Assembly (NCBI GenBank): GCA_012184525.1
Contig: WOFQ01000014.1
Coordinates: forward strand, 434,001-498,000
DNA from: Xenoacremonium recifei
Lineage: Eukaryota > Ascomycota > Sordariomycetes > Hypocreales > Nectriaceae
Direction of reading: 5' to 3'
Length of the DNA stretch: 64,000 nt
Shown here: positions 31,401 through 43,025 of the stretch, one piece after another
Layout: each line of letters begins with the position of its first letter
How positions within the stretch are numbered: position 1 is the stretch's first letter
Made by a program: the position numbers and the translations under genes
The notes under the pieces: generated by a model
Database searches by the model: none
Seen by the model: only the letters and a program-made list of their open reading frames with translations
Told to the model about the DNA's origin: nothing

Positions 31401-34096
31401 TTACTCCCATTTTTTCCATTCCCGAATCAGCTTGTCCACTTCCTCGTCAATCCATTCGTCAGATTTGCCGGAATTCGTGAGTCGAGCCAGCTGCTTGTGG
31501 ATATCGGCTTCCACCTGCAGTCGCTCGATCACCTTCGCCTCCAAATACTTGGCATCATCCCAACGGCTTGCCTTGGCAAAAATGTCTCTCATCCTGGGGG
31601 AGTATAGCTGGCATGTTGAGACGGCTATCTTCTGCGGCTTCGGATAGAAGTTGCGTGCAATCATGTTGTTGTCGCGAATCAATGGTTCGACAACCTCTTC
31701 GAAACAATCGCCGCAGACAGAGAATTGGGGAAGAAATTGCATAACGTGCCAATATCCGTTCGAGAGGGGGGTATCTTCCTGACACTCGCTCTTTCGCGTC
31801 ATCTTTTCCAGATCGTCTGCCAGCTTTTGATAATCTGGTCGCTTGTTGTAGATGAATGCATCTTGAGAAACGTCTTCCATGGCGTCAAAGTACGCAACGA
31901 AGCGTTTCCTCTTTTCTTCAAAGCGCATGGCGCAAATTGTCCGAATCTGTTCTGCCCGAGGGCTCAGCTCTTCGAAGAGACCCGCCAGGTTAGGGAGAAG
32001 GGCTTCGACGATCCCCGCGCATTGAGCACAAACGGCGAAGTCATAGACCGGTCGTCGAGTATGGGGATTTATGACTGTCAGCCAGTTGCGAACAGTTGCT
32101 CGTCTTCCGGGGCATGGCTGATTGTGGTATTTTGTCATAATGTTTGCCAATTGATGGAAGAGTCGCAGATCGGGGGTTTTGTTTTTCAGGGTCAGAAGCC
32201 ATGCGATGCGGTACCAAGGTATGGAACCAAAGTCGCAAGATATTGGCTTGTCTGAAGGACGAAGCAACGGGACGAACTGGGTTCTGTACATAGTGTTGCC
32301 AAAAACCGTCTCGTAACACTCAGGGCAAATGTTGAAATCGGTTCTCGGTAGAGTTAACCAATCCATCTTTCCCTGGACAGGATGCTTCCTACGGCATTCA
32401 GGAAACTTGACGGCACCCACTGCCTCAGAGTTTTCCGAAAATCGCCTGAAACCACTGGTAGGTTTGTCTTGCTGAGGTTGAGTTTGATTAGGTTCAAATG
32501 GCTCTGGTTGCCACGGTTTCGGAGGCACTGGTGGACGAGACGATGCCATGGCCCCCATTTTGGTTTCAATAGGGGTTTCGGGACCGATAGCGATCGGATA
32601 TGGCAGCTCTGGCATAGCGACGGGTGGCTGACCATCATACTGCGATGTGGATGATCGAGTCGGATTACCCCGAGGTTTGAATGGGTTACTCAAGGGGTCA
32701 ACCATGGCATCGTCGTCATCCGGGTATGGCAGCGTCTGGGGTCGATCCCGTTCGGTGGGCCTCCTGGATTCTCTGGCAATCGGAAAAGTCGAGGCATTTC
32801 GAGGTTGAACAGGCGTGTTCTCCGAGGGGCCAGTCGGAAAGCTCTTTGGGCCCTGGGGTTTTGGTCGGGCACTCTGGGTGTCACGGCCGTCCTGTATAAC
32901 TATCGATTCTCTCGGACGCCGCGGCAGCTCATGAGTCGTCTTAGACTTTTCATCACCAGAGCGACTGTCATCAGAGCGTTTCGCGGAGTCTCGACTACTG
33001 TATTTCGAATCATCCCTGCCGGAGGTTCGTGGCCTCTCTTCCCGGCTTCCTCGAGGGGCGGTGTGTTCACTTCGATATCTAGGGTCATTGATCCTGTCGT
33101 TAGATAGAGGACGTCCTTGTTTAATAGGTTCATCCACTCGCTTGGTAGTAGACGGGGTTGAGGAACCGCGACCTTGGATGTCGTTAGTTCGTCGATCCTC
33201 GGACTTGGTACGATGCGTCGGCACTCTGCGATCGCCACTTTGAGACTGGCTATAACCATAATATGCTGTCTCGCGTCCACTGGACCCATGCTTGATGACC
33301 TCTGGAGATAGATTTTGCTCAGCATACGGCCTTGATTGACGTGGGGGTGGAACAGGTGGATAGTCGGAACGAGTGGGTTGTCTGGATGAACGACCTGGAG
33401 AAAGTTGAGGTTGTTGGTCTGCTTTGGCGCCAGTCTCTAGCCGAGGCAAATCTTGTCGGCTTCGGCGTTTCTCCAGACGCGGTCGACCATCCTCAGCATG
33501 GGTAGAAGTTTCAACTTTGAGATTGGCGCTGTTACGACTGCTGGCGACCTTTGGCTCGCTCGGCTTGATATCTGGCGCGCTCACAGAAGGGGGCTTCCCG
33601 TTTGGTGGCGGCGGTGCTTCTGAACCCCTCTTCCTATCTCTGGTTGGTGCTTCTGGAGGAACTTGAGTTCTCTTTTCGAAGAAGACAAATCGGCGTTCGG
33701 GGTTATATTCGAACACTTCCATGATAATAGGATTCTGGTCGATTTCTCCCCGTGACGGAGGTTCATCTTCGCACCAGATCTTGACATTCTGCTGGCCATG
33801 TTCTCTCTTTAATGATGTTGCCTCGTCTTCCACAAAGGGAGCTGGCGGATAGCTGCGTTTTCGGCGCAGCGACACTTCGAAGGTTCGCGGCACAGGTGTA
33901 TATGGAGGCGGAGGCTGCGCGTGCGCGTGCGCGTATGAGGAAGTGCTTTCGGGCCGCGTCGGTGAACTGCACATGACCGTTTAGTGGCTAATCGCAAGGC
34001 AAATTTGGGGCAAACAAACCGTCGAGGGCTCTTGGCCCGTGACGTGGTGAAGTACCCCGTCTGGAGTAGGTTTTGGATGTCCAACGGATCGCTCAT
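31401..34096 (-). CDS. Uncharacterised Ser/Arg/Pro-rich protein with a Cys-rich C-terminal domain
   Basis: Two exons inferred: 34096-34020 and 33966-31401, giving 880 aa. The first exon supplies the start MSDPLDIQNLLQTGYF; splicing then continues RRSPTRPEST in frame. A short conserved-looking block (MEVFEYNPERRFVFFEK) lies at ~115, followed by ~400 residues of disordered, Arg/Ser/Pro-rich sequence with many basic and acidic pairs. The last ~330 residues are ordered and Cys-rich, with CPEC, CAQC and CGDC pairs plus single Cys in FPECRRKHP, SCDFGS, PCPGRR and TCQLYS, suggesting two or more zinc-binding knuckles, and end in an acidic/Trp-rich helix. I do not recognise the family and assign no function. 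A nuclear or nucleic-acid-linked role would fit the composition, but that is only a guess. Confidence 0.75.
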
Positions 34097-37000
34097 GTTG
34101 GCTCTTTACGCGGTCGGCTGCCGAACAGTCATGGCAACAAAGGAGATCAGCCCAGGATGAGACGTTTGTCACAACAGGGGGGGCCAAACGCCCTTGACGG
34201 CCTGCGAGAACCCGGCCTTCTTATACCTGATCTGGCGTTCTTGTTGTTGCACAGGCGGCTTGCCGTGAGTTGGAGACGAGAGAAGCCGACCAGAGGCGCC
34301 AGGGGACCTGAAGCGGTCGTTGGATGCGAAAATGAGACAGCTGGCGCTTGTCGGTGAGAATTCTGAGGACGAGTCGGAGTGCAGCAGCTCTCTGAGTGGT
34401 TGCGCGTTGAAGAAGAGAGGGCACGCTGCGGAGTGGATGGAGGGGTGAGGGGGATGGTGAGGTGGGATGCGCCGTGACAGGGCAGCTAGCAGGTATCAAC
34501 AACGCGGATGCTGGAGGTGCCGCTCCTTCCCAGCTTTCCTGTAGAAGATGACATAGCGCCAGTCGGGGTCGGTCGGGGTACTTCAGCCACAGCCATGCGG
34601 GGGCGGGCAGCCCAGGTACCGTCATGTACCAGCTCGACGAGGAACCCCTCCTTCCCTTGAAGTCGACCCACCTTGCCGTCTCTTTGCTGCGGCAACCCTC
34701 TAAATCCTACAGCGCATTAATGCTGATAACGCCTCTGAATCTTGGGGTGGATGCCCTGAGCTCAGATTTTCCCATGCTTAGGTCCAGTGTTAGGCCTCAA
34801 TGCTCCTCGGTCGACTATTGCAGTCATGTTTGCATCGCCGAACCCTTCCTGTGTAATGAAGCACAGCAGTAGCTTGCCTTTCTCTCCCTCTCAAGACATT
34901 AGCTATCGGGTGACGAGTTTGCCCCTTGATACCCGATTCTGCAGACTGCTGCCAGAAACCTGTTTGCGATGTGGTGTTACGTTGGAACATGACAATCGGG
35001 AGACCGCAGATATCATTATCGAATGCCTTTCCAGGTTCTCATGCCAATGTGCAAACCAGAACCTTTTTCAGATGAAAATATGTTGCATCCTACGGTCCAG
35101 GTATAAGTGACGAGTTCCACATCCATGACCCGCAACCTGTTGAAGACCATGAGACATGTGATGGAGGCGAGCTAGAGTAACGCTGCAACGCGCAAGAGGG
35201 AATCATGGAATTGAAGATCTGCGCGTGCCCAGGGTATGACAAGGCCAGGGACAGTCAGGCTGATTCTCGAAGAGCCCAAAGCTTGGGGACACATTGAAGC
35301 CTTGTCCGCGGTATATCGGTGCCTGTCTTTCGGAATCATGCTTGTGCTCTTTTGGATCGCAACACCTTTCCTAGTAGAGCGTCGGTGTCAATGCTGTGCT
35401 CCCGCAAAAGCCTAGGAGACCGCGGTAGACAGGCTTGTCTCATTATTTTGATTCGAATCGAGGTGGCCGAGCACACAAATGGGTTGTCTGTGCTTGGAAA
35501 AATTTGCCTATGGCCGTTGTTACTTGGCTCATGAATGAAGATATGAGTGACCAACAGAAGCCATGTAAGTACATCGGATATGGTACGAGTAGATACGGGA
35601 GCATTAGTACGGGGAATGTTCTTGCTTCTTTGCCCAGTAAATATCCAGGCTCCAATGTCCTTCGATTTTCCAGTCTTGTCACAGCATCATGACCAAGAGG
35701 CGATAATTCCAGCTGGCAACTCATGGGTGCTGATGGAGACAATGGTGAATTCAAAGATCGGCGTTGTGGGCACTCATTATTGATTTTGCTTCACATATTC
35801 CGTAGATTGTAGCCCTACGACAGAGTCACAGACTTCAAGAGGCACCATGGTGGAATTCATGTGCGGGCGGCAGTCATGGATCTGAGACATCCGTTTCGGT
35901 ACGGAGTAGTGCTCATGGCTCAACCTCGACGACGGATACAACTGACTACTCCGTGTCTATCTTTGTGCACTCGCAAGCCGATCTTCCGATCGAAGGATTC
36001 GACTTGAGCTTAATATGTATGTTCTCGGCCGCGGGGCGAGGGTTCGTATTGGGCTGGGATCATGCACAGAGCTGGATATGGTCTAAGGAAGTCAGACGCT
36101 TCTCACCCCCGGACCGCTCGGCCTACGGGATTGAAGATGTGCATTCGCGTCTTCCGGAGTCGTCAGCGTCGCTTATGGCTACCGGAGACGCACACATCCG
36201 GGAGATAACGTAAGACGGTAGGTAGATGTTGTTAGTGAGGGCGTACGTACGTCATGATAGCAAGTGCACATGGTTCGTGCTGGGTTGGTCGGAGAATTCT
36301 TTCTGAAGACGGCGTTTCGGGGAGGGCCGCTGGAAGAGGTCTATTGATCGAAATGCGTCCACGTCGCGGCCGGTTCCCGTCCTCGCTATTCCACCGCCTA
36401 TTTCTGGGTTTCTCCATTTCAATCCATCAACCAGCCAGCACGCCCAGGTGAAACAGGGCCCGCGCTGCCAAAAACACCACCTTGTTCAGCCGCTGGGCTG
36501 ACGAAGCGACGAGGTTGAATTTGACACAACCAGGGCACCGCAACAGGCTCTAGCGCTGGTTGACGATGGCCTCATTGGGCGGCACCACGCATGCCTGTGG
36601 CGGAGCGGCTCTCCACAGGACCACAGCGAGCGAGGCTTTGCTGCAGTGGCGGCTCTCTAGGCGTTCCCAGCGCGCTGTAGCCACAGGATTTGCTAGCGAT
36701 CGCTAGCGGCAACGCGTGGCCATGGATCGTCTAGCGGCTGGACCCTGGCCCGCGCCCTGCCCTGGAGCCCGCCCATCACTGGCTGTCCGGCCAATTCTAT
36801 TCTATACGTACAGCCGCAGCCCAGCTCCCGTCCCGTCCAGCTGAGGTCGTTTCGTTTCTTTCCTCGTCTCTGCCATCAGCAGCACATCTCGACTTGACCT
36901 CCAGTCACCACGGCCATTTCATCCCGCGAATCACAACCGATCAACCCGACCAGCTTCGGCTTCGACTTAGCTTCTTAGGCGTTGAAACCCGCCAACGGCC

Positions 37001-37171
37001 CAAGCCCAGACGAGGCGCACGGAACGTCATATCCCCCTCTGCGGCCCGAGCCTCGTAAACCTTCTGCGCAACCATCATCTCTTGCTCACCCTGAGCCCGC
37101 TCGAGGATTCCAAGCAGTCGACCAAAGCTGCTGGGAGACCATTGAATCGACAAGGCGATCAGGAACCGACC
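34097..37171. other. 3.1-kb gap between Cys-rich protein and MARVEL genes
   Basis: No supported gene; open frames are short and overlapping. The left end should contain the Cys-rich gene promoter and the right end (~36.8-37.17 kb) the MARVEL gene promoter and leader. A TACGGAGTA motif at 35900 and its inverted partner form a 10-bp hairpin-capable inverted repeat at 35901-35954. Confidence 0.5.
35901..35954. repeat. 10-bp perfect inverted repeat built from the ACGGAGTA motif
   Basis: ACGGAGTAGT at 35901-35910 is exactly complementary to ACTACTCCGT at 35945-35954, with a 34-nt loop. The arms contain the TACGGAGTA-type motif seen elsewhere in the window. Confidence 0.6.
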
Positions 37172-38121
37172 ATGGCATTGTTCGAGATCGACCCAGATAT
37201 TGTGCCCAACCTCAAGTTGGGCCTGCATTCCTTCCAGATCATCTTGTCCTTCGTCGCCTGGTGCCTCGAGATCGCCGTTTTCCGCGGCAAAGACGCCAAG
37301 ATCGAGGGCCGAAATGGATGGACGTTCGGTGTGGTAAGTGCCTGTCATGTCTGCTAAAACGCCAAAGACGATACTGACACTACCCAGATGTTCATCTCAG
37401 TCCCGGCCTGGATCTACCTCGTCATGACCCCCCGGTTCAGCCGCACGCGCAAGCTGGCTCAGCCTCATGCCATGCTCGCAGTCGACGCCCTCATGGTTGT
37501 GCTTTGGCTATCGGCCTTTGCGACGCAAGCTTCCTACAACTCCGCCGACCATTGCGGTGATGTATGCGGCATCAGTAAGGCTATCGTCGCCCTTGGCGTC
37601 TTTATCACGTATGGATATCATGATCAACCCATTGTCAAATGCGAATGCTAACAATCAGCAGGCTTCTTTTCGGTGGAACGACCTTCCTCTCTGCCTACAC
37701 TCTGCAATACTACACCTTCCATGGCAACCTACCTGGCTACGATAACCGAAAGATCCGTGGCGGCGAGAACATCGACCCCGACAAGGCCGCATTCTCCATG
37801 GCTCCTCATGACGAAGAGGCCTACGAGAGAGTCAACATGGACGACCATAACGAGCCTTCATCTAGCGGTTACCATGGGTATGACGACCCCGGCCGCTACG
37901 GGGAGGCCAACCCCTACAGCGCCGAGGATGACGACCCGGCGCGATATGGCACTTTGCCTCCTCGCCATGATACGCTCTATGACAACGACACGGAGTACCG
38001 ACCAGGAGGTTCTCCAGCCCCAGCCTCAATGCCATATGCCAACCCCACGGTTGACGACCCTTACGACGATCACCACCAGCCTGCACAGTTCCCGGCTGGC
38101 AACTATGATCGAGGACACTAA
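37172..38121 (+). CDS. MARVEL-domain four-helix membrane protein with acidic cytosolic tail
   Basis: Three exons inferred: 37172-37333, 37388-37608, 37662-38121, giving 280 aa. Four hydrophobic segments fit a MARVEL fold: HSFQIILSFVAWCLEIAVF, FISVPAWIYLVM, MLAVDALMVVLWLSAFA and a last one around ALGVFITLLFGGTTFLSAY split by intron 2. The extracellular loop before helix 4 has paired Cys (HCGDVCG). The C-terminal ~130 residues are hydrophilic, Asp/Pro/Tyr-rich and likely cytosolic. MARVEL proteins shape or sort membrane domains; a plasma-membrane or vesicle location is inferred. Intron 2 ends in a tandem CAGCAG acceptor, so an isoform with one extra Arg is possible. The start is the first ATG after a long leader. 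Confidence 0.82.
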
Positions 38122-38500
38122 ATACACAAGACCCATGATACAATAGTATAGACTGTTCTAAACCGCATTATTTGTTTTCCTACTTCGGGGACGGGCCTGG
38201 GATCATCTGACAGAGCGACGGATAAGGAGGGACGACTTGAAACTTGTATGGTAAATAACGTCTCTGGCTGAAGGGGTGTTTACGGCGTCATATTTTGCTG
38301 AAGGAAAAGGTATCCGCCGAGATACCAGCCCCGGATATATGCGATAGGTGCACGGCGTGCATATGAAGGACGAGGCTTAGTGCTCTTGAGAATTTTATAT
38401 TTTGGACATAGATGCCTCATACATGAATCTCCTCATGTCTATTCGACCCAGACTCCAAACGCCATGTGAACTGTAAACTAACGTATTTTGCCAACCCTGT
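38122..38500. other. Convergent 3' region of MARVEL gene and nop16
   Basis: 379 bp between facing stop codons. AT-rich stretches near 38390 could serve polyadenylation. No gene seen. Confidence 0.5.
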
Positions 38501-39201
38501 TCATTTCTTCATCTTGCGGATCCGTTTCGCGATGTCTGCCGCTGTCTGCTGCATGGGATTCAACTTGCGATCCTTAGCCATGGCCAGAGTATCCTCCCCA
38601 TGCTTCTCGATCAACGCCTCCAACCACTCCCGCTCACGCCCGCTCTGATGCCTCGGCTTCTTCTCCACGGGCATACGACTCTCCTCCAGCAACGACTTGA
38701 CAACATCCGTGGCGTCGGCATCGTCAATGCCTCCCCATTCTTCCTTCTCATCCTCGTCCTCGTGGTCGAGCTCGTTCAGAGGATCATTGAGCGGGTTCTC
38801 CCGCCCATGACCGACAATGCGCACAATCTTGCCGTCGGCATCGCGCTCGACTCGCGCTTCGGAGACCACGGCGTTCTCGACGGTGGTGATGGCGAAGGGG
38901 TCGGTCGCGGAGGTGCGGTGGGTGGTCACGGAGTGGAGGGCCTTTTCGGTGCCTCCAGTAGGAGCCTTGAGGCGCGCGAGGAGTCCAAGACGGCGGTAGT
39001 TCTGGGCAAGAGTTTCCTTCTTATCCCTGGAGAAACAAATGTCAGAGGGAGTCGTCATGTATCATGGCGGGTGGGCGAAACTTACCAGTTCTTCGCTATC
39101 ACGTTGTTGCCTCGGGGGTTGAGAATCTTCTTGGACTTGTTTGCTTGACGGATGGGCTGGCGGGATGACCGCCGCTTCTTCTTCTGAAGGTCGCGACCCA
39201 T
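38501..39201 (-). CDS. nop16: Nop16 ribosome-biogenesis protein
   Basis: Nucleolar factor needed for 60S subunit assembly. Two exons inferred: 39201-39086 and 39026-38501, giving 213 aa, the usual Nop16 length. The N-terminus MGRDLQKKKRRSS is highly basic and matches the family start (MGR-LQKKK). The splice restores AKNWDKKETLAQNYRRLGL, the family's most conserved motif, followed by ARLKAPTGGTE. An acidic middle segment (ELDHEDEDEKEEWGG) and a C-terminal helix with MQQTAADIAKRIRKMKK complete the protein. The promoter contains the two-part CCAAAATTT / CTTATCGATA element also found upstream of pwp2. Identification is firm. Confidence 0.93.
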
Positions 39202-39595
39202 GGTTGTCTATTGATGTGCAGACGTAAATGCTCGAAGGTCGATGGACGGTGGTGGCTGGAGTCGCTGAAGTGCCCGCCAAAATTTCTGATGGAAAAGTCT
39301 TATCGATAAAAGGCTGGCGCTAGTACTGACGGGGTTCAAGGGTTCGGGTTAGGGAAGTTGTTAAAGTGGTGACAACGGATCTTTCGTCAACCAAGGTGCC
39401 GATGTCTTGGAATTTAAGGCTCTTTAGTCCTTGCAATGTTTCAGGGATATTACGTAGATTTGCATTGATATTCTCCGAGAAGAGTTCTCGTATTCATGTG
39501 GGTGCGAAAATGGGTATTCGGGAAAACAAGAATGGAGTTATGGATGGGCCTTGCACTATGCTAGGACATCCCCCTCTACATCTTTCAGAACTTCT
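39202..39595. promoter_or_regulatory. nop16 promoter and Tda3-like 3' region
   Basis: 394 bp. It holds the two-part motif at 39277-39308 and, on the minus strand, a CCCTAACCC (telomere-repeat-like) element near 39345-39357. Confidence 0.5.
39277..39308 (-). promoter_or_regulatory. Two-part promoter motif CCAAAATTT + CTTATCGATA (nop16)
   Basis: On the plus strand CCAAAATTT (39277-39285) and CTTATCGATA (39299-39308) are 13 bp apart, 76-107 bp upstream of the nop16 start codon. The same pair, in the same order and orientation relative to the gene, precedes pwp2. AAATTTT resembles the yeast ribosome-biogenesis element RRPE. Confidence 0.55.
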
Positions 39596-41013
39596 TCAGA
39601 CCTTGAACTTTCTCGGATCCAGCCTATCGACATTTGCACTCTTCGCCTCCCCATCGAAGATGAACTCCGACATCAACTTCCCTGTCGCAGGACCGTTCTG
39701 GATCCCCCAGCATGTATGGCCGGCAGCCACCCAGAGACCTGGCACCGTCGTTTTGCCCAGTAGAGGGCCACTCTCTTGGCCAAACCGCATATGCCGGGGC
39801 AGATAGCAAGCCTGTTTGGCCTTGACCGGGGCGGATCCGAGCACAGGACTGAATGTACTAATGTAAGATATGATGTCGTCACATTGTGCTTCGTCATGCT
39901 CAACAAGATCTGCGGTATCTGGCAAAGGGATCGCAGTATCTGGTTCGCCTAACGTAACGGTCAAGATGAAAGTCAAGCCCATGAAAATGATAGAGACTTA
40001 CCACATGCATATACCTCATTAAATGGTCGAGCATAGATCTCAGGATCAACTCTTCCTTTATGTCTTCTCCTTTGTCCCATCTTTGCTCGATGCTCGGGGA
40101 TGAAATCTGGTGGTAACTCGATGTCTGTGAACACAGCATACGGGCTGACATCGGCCTCATATACCACGCTGTGTGCTCGCAAGCCTTCTACCTTGGACCG
40201 AGGAAGTATCCGTCCCGTCCAAGGTCCAGCAGCAATGACTATATCGGTGACTGCATCAATAGATCGTGGTTCTCCCGTGTTGCGATCCAGATATTCGACA
40301 CCCTTTACGCCGGCTTCCGACGATTTTATTTTGGTGACTTTGGCATTAGTTCGGATATCAACGCCCGCTTCCCTTGCGAGTTCTGCGATGGAGGTTGTGA
40401 AGTGAAAAGGATGGACCTGCGACGTCTCTGTGGTTCCAGGAACACCCATCTCCGCCCAGTTAGAGATGATTTCCCGATCTACCCAGTCCAGATCCAATGG
40501 TATCTCGCCTGGCCTCAATAGAGCCTGTGCTGCCGAGTCCTGCTTAGGTAGCTTTTCCCATGCTTTCCCCTGCTCTTGAGACTTTCGTAGGGACTCGATT
40601 CTTTGTTTTGAAACAACTGCGTCAAAACTGCCGCATGTAAGTTTCCGATAGCCCCATTTCTGGACGCCATTGTGTTCGGCCGCGAGCTCAGCGTGTAGTT
40701 GGTATGAAAGAGGGACAAGGCATGCTGGGTATGCCCAGAGGGCAAGGAGACCTCCAGCTTTACCGGATGCACCGCTCGCAATGGCGGGAGCAGCTTCAAG
40801 CAGAGTGACCGTATGGAGAGCAGGATTGAACTTCGGGTGGCGAGTGAGATAGTATGCGGTCGTACTACCGATTATACCTCCCCCTTGTAAGTCGATGTCA
40901 GCTGATAGATCTCAGGTAAAATGGTCGTCCGTTTAGGCTGTCACGCCGACTTTGAGCAGCGACGTCTGGCACTCACCGACAATCACGATGTTGCGCTTTC
41001 CATCCATAGTCAT
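39596..41013 (-). CDS. Tda3-like FAD-dependent oxidoreductase (DAO family)
   Basis: Three exons inferred: 41013-40977, 40883-40002, 39948-39596, giving 423 aa. The dinucleotide-binding motif is split by intron 1: IVIVG from exon 1 and GGIIGSTTAYYL from exon 2, forming GxGxxG. Further on are LLEAAPAIASGASGKAGG, an FAD-site-like IVIAAGPWTG, and the C-terminal WVAAGHTCWGIQNGPATG, all usual for glycine/D-amino-acid-oxidase-like (DAO) flavoproteins. The arrangement and length match the Tda3 group of yeast and moulds, whose yeast member is linked to endosome-to-Golgi traffic; the substrate is unknown. Two Met codons (41013 and 41007) are in frame; either could start. The upstream 850 bp is shared divergently with glutathione peroxidase. 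Confidence 0.82.
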
Positions 41014-41861
41014 CGCCTTGAGAATGCAGTCTAGGCCTTGCCAACGGTCGAATCAATTGTCGCGCTATCTACAGGTAGGCGGACGGGACGAGGGAAGCCT
41101 CAGTGGCGTATCCCGACCCGACGAGGCGGCACCTGTTGAGCGATGATGCAAGCGGGGCGAGTTGGAGGGGCAAGTGCAGGTGCTCTGACATGCAATGCAG
41201 CAGGGAGGAGTTTTGAGGGGCATGGGTCGATGATGGGCAATATGGCAGTCAATTCCAAATGTTTGCGTGAGAGGCTGTACAAACAGAAAAGGGTGGTTGC
41301 CTCAGGCTAGACGCAGCTGTTTGGCCTGGGAGGCGGAGATGCAGTCAGGCAAGCGCAAACGACCTCAACCAAACAGCTTCTCTCTGGGAGCAAGTGCTGA
41401 CGAGGCTATCGCCAAAGTGGAGGAAGGTACCTCCTTAGGTAGCTTCCCCCAATCAGCCTGCGCCTTCCATTTGCGTGCAGGACTGAGTTAAGGTCAAGGC
41501 TTGCCTAAGGTACCGTCTGACGCCTCGAGAGCTTACTTCAACGACCTCCATAAAATGTTTTTCAAATCTTTTACAAGTCGGACAGAATCATTGTGCTATA
41601 TTCGGTGGCCGGCTCAATGTATCACGCCGCGAGCCCCCCACCAGATCCGGGCGGCCGCCCCTACGTCAGCGATCGCAAGGCAGGCCCCAGAATCATTCCA
41701 AATCGGCGTCTACCGAGGCTTCCTCGCTGCTTCATGGCCCCTCCTCAGACAGCCTTGACGGGCTCCGGCAGCCCCCCGAGCCGGTCTTATTGACTGTTTC
41801 GTGCGCTGCTCCCGAAATCGCGTGAATCTCGCCCGTTTAGCTTCCGGGCGTCAAATTCATC
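41014..41861. promoter_or_regulatory. Divergent promoter of Tda3-like and glutathione peroxidase genes
   Basis: 848 bp between the two start codons (counting the longer peroxidase form). No open frame looks coding. No recognised stress-response motif was identified with confidence. Confidence 0.45.
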
Positions 41862-42684
41862 ATGTCCTATTCGCCGTGGCGTATTCGGCTGCTGGCGGCC
41901 CGGTGCAATGCAACTAGAGCTCACAAAGTCCCGGCCTTCACTAGCTGCTTGTCTGGAAATGTTAATAAAGTCTCCAATCCGGAACGCCATTGTCGCACCC
42001 CAAACTTGAATCCTACAACTTCTCTTTCGACATCTGCTGTTCTCGACACTTTACTTCCTTCTTCGAGACACAACCAATTCTACTCTACAATGGCTTCCGC
42101 GACCGCTTTTTACGACTTCAAGCCGCTTGACAGTGAGTTCCATCCCTGTCACAAGCTCGCCGAAGCTGCGAGAGCTTGACCCCTCCATCTTGTTTCGAAG
42201 CTAACCCCTCCCTTCAGAGCGCGGCCAGGAGGTCCCCATGGCCGACTTCAAGGGCAAGGTCGTCCTCATCGTCAACACGGCCTCCAAGTGCGGCTTCACT
42301 CCGCAGTACGCCGGCCTCGAGACGCTCTACAAGAAGCTCAAGGAGAAGTACGGCGACGAGTTTACCATCCTGGGCTTCCCCTGCAACCAGTTCGGTTCGC
42401 AGGAGCCCGGCACCGACGACGAGATCCAGAGTTTCTGCCAGCTCAACTATGGCGTCAGCTTCCCCATCATGCAAAAGACCGACGTCAACGGCGACAAGGC
42501 CAACCCGCTGTTTGAGTGGCTCAAGAACGAGCAGCCCGGCCTGATGGGTCTGAAGCGCGTCAAGTGGAATTTCGAGAAGTTCCTCATCGGCCGCGACGGC
42601 AAGGTCAAGGGCCGATGGGCCAGCACGACCAAGCCTGAATCACTGGAGAAGGCTATCGTGGACGAGTTGGAGAAGACTTCTTAA
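41862..42684 (+). CDS. gpx3: Thiol (glutathione) peroxidase, Hyr1/Gpx3-like, with possible mitochondrial N-terminus
   Basis: Reduces hydroperoxides, probably with thioredoxin, and in yeast its relative also acts as a peroxide sensor. Two exons: 41862-42132 (or starting at 42090) and 42218-42684. The catalytic protein starts at MASATAFYDF (42090) and is 169 aa, with peroxidatic Cys39 in NTASKCGF, Gln72 in PCNQFGSQEPG, resolving Cys88 in FCQLNYG and Trp131 in VKWNFEKF, numbered from that Met. Cysteine rather than selenocysteine is encoded. The frame stays open upstream to ATG 41862, adding 76 residues (MSYSPWRIRLLAARCN...) with several Arg and almost no acidic residues, ending in RHNQFYST just before the second Met, like a mitochondrial presequence. 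The 42090 ATG has the stronger start context. Enzyme identity is firm; the extension is inferred. Confidence 0.92.
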
Positions 42685-43025
42685 GCAATTCGTTTGGATG
42701 GGAAAAAGTCTTGATGAGATATTCTCTTCACAATGACTGACCAGACTTTGAAGGGGTTTATTACGATGACGCTAATATGGTCATGGCTAATGATGTTTGC
42801 CGACGTGGCATAAGTGCCTGCCGTCATCCTCGCGAGGATGAACAATATTTGATACCTAGTTGTTAGATCCAATCGTTTTTCCGTTAACTAAACTTTGCCG
42901 ACCGTTGTGAGGTTCCTCTTGTGTAAGATACTTGTGCATGGACATTGTCTTCGTTGCATCTACGTGCGCCACACCGGAAGAGTTTCTAAGTCGGGGTATT
43001 TTTAACATTAACAAAGTCGCCGTGT
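42685..43025. other. Convergent 3' region of glutathione peroxidase and pwp2
   Basis: 341 bp between facing stop codons. No gene. AT-rich and plausible for two polyadenylation regions. Confidence 0.5.
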
